From: Sporosarcina sp. BP05
GTDB lineage: Bacteria > Bacillota > Bacilli > Bacillales_A > Planococcaceae
NCBI RefSeq assembly: GCF_014282005.1
Contig: NZ_JACFTD010000013.1
Location: forward strand, 16,374 to 80,373
DNA: 64,000 bases
Direction: 5' to 3'
The notes beneath the pieces were generated by a model, which did not search any database, was not told the origin of the DNA, and saw only the letters and a program-made list of their open reading frames with translations. Made by a program: the position numbers and the translations under genes. This document shows, piece after piece, positions 58,897 through 64,000 of this stretch. Position 1 is the stretch's first letter. Every line of letters begins with the position of its first letter.

Positions 58897-59566
58897 TATT
58901 TTCACTCCACCTTTTTAAGATTGAATTGAATAGAGGCAATCCATCTGTTCCTCCGATGATTTCCTCAACTGCACGTTCAGGAAGGGGCATCATACCGAGT
59001 ACATTGCCTGTTTCGTTCAACACACCCGCGATATCTGCTGTGCTGCCATCTGCATTTCCGTCCGCATATGTAAAGACGATACGGTTAGTACTTTCCAATT
59101 CTGCTGCCGTCTTTTCATCAACATAATAGTTGCCGAATTCATGAGCAAACGGAATTGTGATTTCTTGCCCGTTTTCGTAATCTGAAGTAAATGTCGATTC
59201 TGTATTCAGGACAGTCAATTTCGTCTTTCCAGACCTGAATTTCAGACCTTTATTGCGCAAGAAAGCTCCTGGTAAAAGACCTGCTTCCGCAAGGATTTGG
59301 AATCCGTTCCCCACACCAAGAACAGGTTTCCCTGTTGCCGCAAATGCTTTCAAGCTCTCGATTGCTTGTGAACTTTGCGCCAGTGCGCCTGGACGCAGAT
59401 AATCACCGTACGATGCTCCGCTTGGAATAAGTACTGCGTCATAACCATCAAGATTCGCTTCTGTATGCCAGATATATTCTGCTTTATTGCCCAGAACGGT
59501 ATTTACTGCATGAAACATGTCGATGTCGCAACCCGATCCTGGGAAAACAAGTATAGCGAACTTCAT
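58880..59566 (-). CDS. purQ: FGAM synthase, glutaminase subunit, catalytic residues lost
   Basis: A 228-residue class I glutamine amidotransferase fold, full length and in frame, clearly PurQ ([37 protein letters not shown]). The nucleophile motif is GVGNGFQIL with Gly86 in place of Cys, and the catalytic His is Leu195 (MMPLPE for MMPHPE); Glu197 is kept. Further changes cluster at the glutamine pocket: [15 protein letters not shown] for [23 protein letters not shown] for AHGEGNFY. Glutaminase activity is very unlikely; a structural role in the PurLQS complex is the likely reason it is kept. Overlaps purS and purL. Confidence 0.93.
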   Translation of the reverse strand: MKFAILVFPGSGCDIDMFHAVNTVLGNKAEYIWHTEANLDGYDAVLIPSGASYGDYLRPGALAQSSQAIESLKAFAATGKPVLGVGNGFQILAEAGLLPGAFLRNKGLKFRSGKTKLTVLNTESTFTSDYENGQEITIPFAHEFGNYYVDEKTAAELESTNRIVFTYADGNADGSTADIAGVLNETGNVLGMMPLPERAVEEIIGGTDGLPLFNSILKRWSENNVSQA

Positions 59567-59817
59567 TTGCCCGCGACCTCCCCGATTTCATATCGGTAGT
59601 CCTCAATAACTTTATTAACCAAAAGCTTTTCGCACATTTCTTTGACACGTGCATCGATATCTGCAACTGATCCATCTACTTCTAGCTCAATCAATTTCCC
59701 AATGCGTACGTTTTCGACCTCTTTATAACCCATCGTTTGAAGCGCTTCTATCGTTGCTACCCCTTGTGGATCAACAACACTTTCACGGAGTGTTACGTAT
59801 ACGTTTACTTTCGTCAT
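59563..59817 (-). CDS. purS: FGAM synthase, PurS subunit
   Basis: An 84-residue protein that bridges PurL and PurQ and helps pass ammonia. VNVYVTLRESVVDPQGVATI near 4 and VRIGKLIELEVDG near 38 are typical. The ATG at 59817 follows GGAGG by 9 bases; a longer frame to 59883 has no ribosome binding site. Its stop overlaps the purQ start (ATGA). Confidence 0.93.
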   Translation of the reverse strand: MTKVNVYVTLRESVVDPQGVATIEALQTMGYKEVENVRIGKLIELEVDGSVADIDARVKEMCEKLLVNKVIEDYRYEIGEVAGK

Positions 59818-59887
59818 GTCTTTTTTCCTCCCAAATGGAATTAGATTAGGTTTCTTTTTGAAATGTTGAAAAGCTGCCGTCAATTAT

Positions 59888-59980
59888 TCAGTCAAGACGG
59901 AGCTGTTTGAAATTCGTCTCACACTTATTTTGCTCTAACCGTATAGCGCCAATTTTTGGATTGGGGTATTTCTTTATCAT
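59888..59980 (-). pseudogene. Probable purB 5' relic
   Basis: A 30-codon frame starting MIKKYPNPKIGAIRLEQNK, with AAAGGGG 7 bases before its ATG. It resembles the start of adenylosuccinate lyase (B. subtilis MIERYSRPEMSAIWTDENR: Met-Ile, Tyr, Pro, Ala-Ile and Asn shared with conservative changes between). It lies exactly where purB begins in the Bacillus order purE-K-B-C-S. The rest of purB and all of purC are gone, so these must be encoded elsewhere. Confidence 0.6.
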
Positions 59981-59992
59981 AAGTATTCCCCT

Positions 59993-61114
59993 TTATTCAG
60001 ACCAAATGCCCGTAGAATCAATAACTTCCAATGTTTTTTCAATATTGTCAGTCATAATTGTGACATGTCCCATTTTACGCTTTATTTTCGCTTCGGCTTT
60101 GCCGTATAGATGGATTGACCAATCAGGATAATCCGTGACAATCTTTGTCAGTGGCGCAACATGTTCTCCGAGTACATTCACCATAATCGATGATTGCCAT
60201 AGAATTGGCTTGCGAAGAGGCCACCCGCAGATGGCACGTATATGCTGATGGAACTGAGATATGTTACACGCCTCTATTGAATAGTGGCCCGAGTTATGTG
60301 GACGTGGTGCTAATTCATTAATAATAATTTCATCATTTTCTAAAACGAACATTTCAACCGCCAATGTCCCGACAAGATTAAGATGATCTGCGATTTTCGT
60401 CGCTGCATCTTCGGCTTTGGCTAAGACATTTCCATGGACCCGTGCTGGAACGATTGATTCATGTAATATATGGTGTTTATGGATATTTTCAGCGACGGGA
60501 AGGCAGTAAGATTGTCCTTTAGCATTGCGTTGAATGATTACTGATATTTCTTTCGTAAACGGAACGAATGCTTCTGCAATACATGCCGAATGTTCAAAGA
60601 GTGTTTCCGCTTCGTAAAGATCACTTTCAGAGTCAATTTTCACTTGCCCTTTTCCGTCATAGCCGCCGAATGCCGTCTTAACGATACAAGGGAAGCCAAC
60701 CTCTGTGATTCTTGTTGTTAGTTCGTCAAAGGTTTGTGCCGTTACATAGTTTGCGACTGGTGCACCTGATGCTGTGATTTCTGCTTTTTCGTTGATACGG
60801 TTCTGTGTGATTCGAACAAGTTCTGCGCCCTGCGGTACGTGCGCGATTTGAGTGAGTCTTTTCAAACCCTCAAAATCAATATTCTCGAATTCGTATGTGA
60901 TGACGTCACTCACTTCACCTAGTTCCTCGAGTGCAGCCTCATCGTTGTACGGTGCAACAATCCGGATATCAGCAATTTGACCACACGGTGAATCCATGAC
61001 AGGATCCAGCACCGCGATTTTGAATCCCGCTTCCTTCGCAGCTAGCCCCATCATCCGACCAAGCTGTCCGCCGCCAATAATCCCTATCGTTTGTCCAGGT
61101 AAAATTGTTATCAT
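59993..61114 (-). CDS. purK: 5-(carboxyamino)imidazole ribonucleotide synthase
   Basis: A 373-residue ATP-grasp enzyme that makes N5-CAIR from AIR, ATP and bicarbonate. [20 protein letters not shown] at the start, [19 protein letters not shown] near 145, [13 protein letters not shown] near 180 and [18 protein letters not shown] near 267 are conserved. It starts in the purE stop (ATGA overlap). Confidence 0.95.
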   Translation of the reverse strand: MITILPGQTIGIIGGGQLGRMMGLAAKEAGFKIAVLDPVMDSPCGQIADIRIVAPYNDEAALEELGEVSDVITYEFENIDFEGLKRLTQIAHVPQGAELVRITQNRINEKAEITASGAPVANYVTAQTFDELTTRITEVGFPCIVKTAFGGYDGKGQVKIDSESDLYEAETLFEHSACIAEAFVPFTKEISVIIQRNAKGQSYCLPVAENIHKHHILHESIVPARVHGNVLAKAEDAATKIADHLNLVGTLAVEMFVLENDEIIINELAPRPHNSGHYSIEACNISQFHQHIRAICGWPLRKPILWQSSIMVNVLGEHVAPLTKIVTDYPDWSIHLYGKAEAKIKRKMGHVTIMTDNIEKTLEVIDSTGIWSE

Positions 61115-61599
61115 AGTAAATCACCGCTGCTTTCCAGTGCCGCATCACGCATGTTGTTACGACGCTCTTCAATACGTTTCATTAAGGCTTTATCATGGAC
61201 GCCTAACATCTGTGCTGCAAGAAGACCTGCATTCACAGCGCCTGCTTTCCCAATCGCCATTGTCGCAACTGGCACACCTCCAGGCATTTGAACAATCGAC
61301 AATAAGGAATCCATTCCGTTCAACGCTTTCGACTGAACTGGTATGCCAATAACCGGGAGCAATGTTTTTGCTGCAACCATTCCAGGAAGATGTGCAGCTC
61401 CCCCAGCTCCTGCAATAATAATCTCTAAACCTTTATCTTGCGCTAGTTCTGCATATTCAAACATAAAATCAGGAGTACGATGTGCCGAGACAACTTTCTT
61501 CTCATAAAGGACTTCTAGTTCGTCCAAAATGTCACAAGTATGTTTCATCGTTTCCCAATCACTTTTACTTCCCATAATGACACCGATTTTCGGTTCCAC
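61111..61599 (-). CDS. purE: 5-(carboxyamino)imidazole ribonucleotide mutase
   Basis: A 162-residue class I Pur[16 protein letters not shown] near 6 binds the phosphate, [15 protein letters not shown] near 37 has the catalytic His, and [17 protein letters not shown] near 65 closes the site. GTG start at 61599 with AAGGAG 10 bases upstream. First gene of the purine operon, behind a riboswitch leader that also carries a repeat copy. Confidence 0.95.
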   Translation of the reverse strand: MEPKIGVIMGSKSDWETMKHTCDILDELEVLYEKKVVSAHRTPDFMFEYAELAQDKGLEIIIAGAGGAAHLPGMVAAKTLLPVIGIPVQSKALNGMDSLLSIVQMPGGVPVATMAIGKAGAVNAGLLAAQMLGVHDKALMKRIEERRNNMRDAALESSGDLL

Positions 61600-61621
61600 T
61601 TATAATCCGCTCCTTTTTAAG

Positions 61622-61800
61622 AAAAACGTAAGGTGCCGCAACAAATGAACGCTGCCTAAGTCCGCCACGGCCTGTGACAACAAGAAGGGATGTAGTTCAA
61701 TCCCTCCCCGCTGCATGACTTACATGTTGTACGCCAGCGGCAGGCAGAAGACGGACCGGCTTATGACCCGCGCGTCTGGCCCCGAGGCTTAGCCGACATT
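61622..61800 (+). repeat. Dispersed hairpin repeat, copy C, inside the purE leader
   Basis: Starts AAAAACGTAAGGTGCCG like copy A. It holds a decayed AGGAN-type hairpin (GCCACGGCCTGTGAC, 61663-61677) and the second hairpin type AGGGAT-GTAGTTCA-ATCCCT (61686-61705). It lies between the riboswitch terminator and the purE ribosome binding site. Confidence 0.65.
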
Positions 61801-61807
61801 TATAAAC

Positions 61808-61866
61808 TAAAAAGTCCTCGAACAAACCACTCTTCATATGCATGAAAAGCAGATCATTCGAGGACG
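61808..61866 (-). terminator. Riboswitch-controlled terminator of the purine operon
   Basis: GTCCTCGAA and TTCGAGGAC arms (with a nested CTTTTCAT/ATGAAGAG hairpin) followed by TTTTTAG on the minus strand, about 75 bases after the aptamer. Confidence 0.8.
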
Positions 61867-61939
61867 TTGAAATATGCGTTAAGATGACTGCACCCATTGG
61901 TACCCACACACCTTTCGCTACCATTCCTGAAAGTCGCTT

Positions 61940-62010
61940 TCCCGCATAGTCCGGACATTACGGTGCCCTGGTAGAAACACTGTGGCCAATTCCACAGTAT
62001 ATATGGGGAT
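61940..62010 (-). promoter_or_regulatory. Purine riboswitch (guanine/hypoxanthine type)
   Basis: On the minus strand: P2 CTGTGG..CCACAG, the core TTTCTACC, P3 GGGCA-CCGTAA-TGTCC and closing GGACTATG, all in the purine-aptamer order. It resembles the B. subtilis purE leader. Purine binding should favour the terminator at 61808-61866. Confidence 0.88.
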
Positions 62011-62027
62011 TTCTAATAACTCTCTTT

Positions 62028-62056
62028 ATTTTATCAAGAACAGAACCGTTCGTCAA
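62028..62056 (-). promoter_or_regulatory. Sigma-A promoter of the purine operon
   Basis: TTGACG at 62051-62056, a 17-base spacer, TAAAAT at 62028-62033, about 20 bases before the aptamer on the minus strand. Confidence 0.8.
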
Positions 62057-62063
62057 TGAAAAA

Positions 62064-62101
62064 GACGAACAATGGTATATATTACTTTAAAATCGTTCGC
62101 C
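62064..62101 (-). promoter_or_regulatory. PurR operator (two PurBoxes)
   Basis: Minus strand GGCGAACGAT, 18 bases, ATTGTTCGTC: two inverted PurBox cores (CGAAC) at the spacing known for B. subtilis PurR. It sits just upstream of the -35 element, where PurR-type control is expected. The pairing could also act as a weak terminator for the upstream yebG gene. Confidence 0.8.
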
Positions 62102-62112
62102 TTTGAGGCGCG

Positions 62113-62301
62113 TTATTGTTCTGTCAGGATACCTTTAAACTTGATGACCTGTCTTACTGGCACGTATTCTCCGTTTACCTCTGCAAACAGGGGCTCTTCC
62201 TTTCGGCCTGCAACAGTATAACCTTCAGCAGTCATTCTCTTCAAACAATCTTCAATAGCCTCTTCGGCTTCCACTTCAAACCATACTGTTTTTTTACTCA
62301 C
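62113..62301 (-). CDS. yebG: NETI-motif protein (YebG-like)
   Basis: A 62-residue protein that is nearly all NETI domain: [20 protein letters not shown] at the start and [14 protein letters not shown] after it. Function unknown. The pair with the YebE-like gene upstream of purE is the same as in B. subtilis. Its start overlaps the YebE-like stop (ATGA). Confidence 0.85.
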   Translation of the reverse strand: MSKKTVWFEVEAEEAIEDCLKRMTAEGYTVAGRKEEPLFAEVNGEYVPVRQVIKFKGILTEQ

Positions 62302-62825
62302 TTGAACAACTTTCCTTTCCTCACGCTCTTCACCCAGAAACCGCCATGTATTGTTTTTGCCTCATATGCAATAATAAATGCTTTTGGATCTATTTCCTTA
62401 ATTGCAACATAAAGTTTTAATTCATATTTTCTTGGTGTTAGTATTTGCATAGAAGTTCGTTCTCCGTCTAGTCCATTCGCTGACCAATCCGTTACGCCAT
62501 ATCCTTTTTCCCTCAGTATACTCGGTAATTTCAATAATTTCTCTGATGTAATTACGTTTACAGTAATATAACCAAGTGCCATCTTCTCTTCAATCATTGA
62601 GCCGATGACTACACCACAACCATAACCGACCGCATAGGCTATCACGTTCTCTATTCTATTCAGATTGTCTAGTACTAGTCCAAGACCGATAACATAGATA
62701 ACAATTTCCACCACACTAACAACAGCAGCAATATACCTATACCCTTTCAGCGTCATAATCATGCGTACTGTAAAGAAAGTAACGTAAACGATATTAATTG
62801 CGAATATAATGAGCACCATTTGCAC
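62298..62825 (-). CDS. yebE: YebE-like membrane protein (DUF2179 / DUF5698)
   Basis: A 175-residue protein with three hydrophobic segments ([20 protein letters not shown] near 4; [20 protein letters not shown] near 32; [19 protein letters not shown] near 65) and a cytosolic C-terminal DUF2179 domain ([20 protein letters not shown] near 125). Function unknown. I prefer the GTG at 62825 (AAAGGG 9 bases upstream) over a TTG at 62834 or ATG at 62819. Confidence 0.85.
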   Translation of the reverse strand: MQMVLIIFAINIVYVTFFTVRMIMTLKGYRYIAAVVSVVEIVIYVIGLGLVLDNLNRIENVIAYAVGYGCGVVIGSMIEEKMALGYITVNVITSEKLLKLPSILREKGYGVTDWSANGLDGERTSMQILTPRKYELKLYVAIKEIDPKAFIIAYEAKTIHGGFWVKSVRKGKLFK

Positions 62826-63284
62826 AACAAACAACCCTTTCTATTACTGCATAGTTATCATCGTATCTCTGATTGTGGATGATTTCAAGGCATTGAGAAT
62901 TTGCAGAAAACTTTTATGTATATTGATTGATTCCATTGGATATAGCTTCGGCGCTTAGGGGATACCTCCCGCTAAATCTAAAGAGATAAAGAAATAACTA
63001 GTAACATAAAGATAAACGCATCGTTCTAGTTACTGACTCCATTTGTGCCATTCAAATTGTGTCAGTAGTTGGAATCACACTCTCGGTACCAAAGCACACA
63101 CTGAACAATCTCTAGAAGTTTATAGGATATAGGGATATTACTGATTATAAGTACCGTTTTGGGTCCTAATTGCAAGTTCCGCTTTCTAATACCAACTTCC
63201 CACCTCTTATACTAACTTCGGAATTCTAATGGCAACTCTGCTTGTTAATTGACTTTCGAACTAAGTATTAAAAATAAATTGAAC
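62826..63284. other. Gene-free stretch with a tandem repeat
   Basis: No gene seen. The left part must hold the promoter of the yebE-yebG pair. A five-unit degenerate repeat at 63161-63255 is listed separately. Confidence 0.45.
63161..63255. repeat. Degenerate tandem repeat, 20 bp period
   Basis: CTAAT or a one-base variant recurs at 63166, 63186, 63206, 63226 and about 63245, in units of the type CTTTCTAATACCAACTTCC. On the minus strand the unit GTTGGTATTAGAAAGC resembles the 49788-49869 unit GTTGTTTAGTTTGC. Confidence 0.6.
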
Positions 63285-63630
63285 AAAAGCGCAAGCTCCT
63301 GTAACGGATGAACGCGGCCAAAGTACGCCACTTCCTGTGGCAACAAGGGGGATCTAGTTCAATCCCCCCAGCTTCATAACCTACATCCTGTAGGCTCGCG
63401 ACGTCGTGTCACACAAGGAGTGATATAAATTCAATCCCTTGCCACTGCATGACCTGCATCCTGTAGGCCCTAGCTGCGTCTTTGTCCGGGGAAGGATGCA
63501 GTTCAATCCTTCGAAACCCGACTGATAAATATAAGGTACACAGCCAGAGTACGCCACCTCCTGTGGCAATGTCTGCGTGACCCACATCAGGTGGGACTCC
63601 AAGCCTCTAGGTACTGGCATCTAGACGTAA
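63285..63630 (+). repeat. Dispersed hairpin repeat, long copy D
   Basis: Starts AAAAGCGCAAG, ends near GGCATCTAGACG. Hairpins with NTCCT loop (AGGAN on the minus strand): GCCAC-TTCCT-GTGGC 63327-63341, CCTAC-ATCCT-GTAGG 63380-63394, CCTGC-ATCCT-GTAGG 63453-63467, GCCAC-CTCCT-GTGGC 63553-63567, plus CCCAC-ATCAG-GTGGG 63581-63595. Second type: GGGGGAT-CTAGTTCA-ATCCCCC 63347-63368 and GAAGGAT-GCAGTTCA-ATCCTTC 63491-63512. A frame across it (63381-63620) is not a gene. Confidence 0.85.
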
Positions 63631-63686
63631 AATCTTTACGTCCTCTCTTTTCCACAGTACGAGATTTTCATTATTTTCTAGACGTC

Positions 63687-63719
63687 AAAAAAAGGTCACT
63701 ACCTATTGGCAATGACCTT
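63687..63719 (-). terminator. rRNA operon terminator 2
   Basis: AAGGTCATTGCC, AATA, GGTAGTGACCTT, then a T run on the minus strand. Confidence 0.9.
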
Positions 63720-63753
63720 ACGCTTATATAAAAGACCAATTAAAATTAAAAAT

Positions 63754-63783
63754 AAAAAGCCATTACCTATTGGCAATGACCTT
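63754..63783 (-). terminator. rRNA operon terminator 1
   Basis: AAGGTCATTGCC, AATA, GGTAATGGCTTTTT, directly after 5S; a near copy of terminator 2, so the two are in tandem. Confidence 0.9.
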
Positions 63784-63785
63784 GC

Positions 63786-63901
<116 letters not shown>

Positions 63902-63983
63902 CTATTGAGCTTATTCACTCAAAACTGAATAAAACAGACATTGTGCTACACAGAATCAGGGTAATCAAGCCCTTTTCAAAATT

Positions 63984-64000
63984 GGTTAAGTCCTCGATCA
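63984..64000 (-). rRNA. rrl: 23S ribosomal RNA, 3' tip only
   Basis: TGATCGAGGACTTAACC on the minus strand is the conserved 3' end of Bacillales 23S rRNA; the rest is past the window edge. Confidence 0.8.

Noticed and set aside
62064..62101. Inverted repeat first read as the terminator of yebG
   Set aside because: Its cores are PurBoxes at the proper spacing and position before the purine promoter, so an operator is the better reading; a weak terminator effect is not excluded.
63381..63620. Open minus-strand frame of 79 codons before the 5S gene
   Set aside because: It lies wholly inside the hairpin repeat copy D; the frame is explained by the repeat and has no ribosome binding site.

Overview
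The window looks like chromosomal DNA from a low-GC, spore-forming Bacillales bacterium, most likely a Planococcaceae member close to Sporosarcina. This is inferred from gene content and order. The block purine operon - yerA - yerB - yerC - pcrB - pcrA - ligA - camS - gatCAB - dgkB - rlmD follows the Bacillus subtilis 'yer' region. Start codons are often GTG or TTG with strong GGAGG-type ribosome binding sites, and spore-related genes are present.

Layout. 1-6250: partial amidase, SDR reductase, fatty-acid hydroxylase, ATP-grasp enzyme, glycerophosphodiesterase, LD-carboxypeptidase. 6254-11981: a 5-oxoproline (pyroglutamate) utilisation locus in two divergent arms (pxpA-ycsG-ycsI and pxpBC) with a cre-like site between them and an IclR regulator beside it. 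12043-16523: a DMT exporter and an amino-sugar PTS - nanE - RpiR operon. 16906-21240: a small phospholipase A2-like protein, then a Fur-box-controlled haem/iron ABC transporter with a HugZ-like protein and a DinB protein. 21613-24678: an ECF sigma/anti-sigma pair, a very Cys-rich unknown protein with a SigmaK-like promoter, and a divergent Ena-type endospore appendage subunit. 24847-31830: a YgjP-type peptidase, dapA under a lysine riboswitch, a cyclic-2,3-diphosphoglycerate-synthetase-like protein, DUF4256 and rlmD. 31711-34328: cytochrome bd genes cydA, cydB and a small cydS. 34494-36595: Nudix hydrolase, dgkB, thioredoxin-like protein. 36953-49665: gatCAB, camS, ligA, pcrA, pcrB, yerC, yerB, yerA. 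49950-62101: a methyltransferase and the purine operon purEK(B relic)SQLFMNHD, read right to left from a PurR operator, a sigma-A promoter and a purine riboswitch. 62113-64000: the yebG/yebE pair, a repeat-rich gene-free stretch, the rRNA terminators, the 5S gene and the 3' tip of 23S rRNA.

Main points for a second look. (1) PurQ, the glutaminase subunit of FGAM synthase, has an intact frame but has lost its catalytic Cys (Gly86) and catalytic His (Leu195), so it probably cannot release ammonia from glutamine. (2) purB and purC are missing from the operon; a 30-codon stub that looks like the purB start remains between purK and purS. (3) A dispersed intergenic repeat family (36751-36948, 53560-53620, 61622-61800, 63285-63630, solo remnant 46473-46504) is built from small hairpins whose stems covary while the loops stay fixed (AGGAN and N(T/C)AGTTCA). 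One strand shows the CAGGA(T/A/C)G-in-a-loop pattern known from CsrB-type RNAs. (4) A spore appendage candidate lies beside a 24-cysteine protein. (5) Several very small genes were recovered, among them cydS and a small ORF upstream of cydA.
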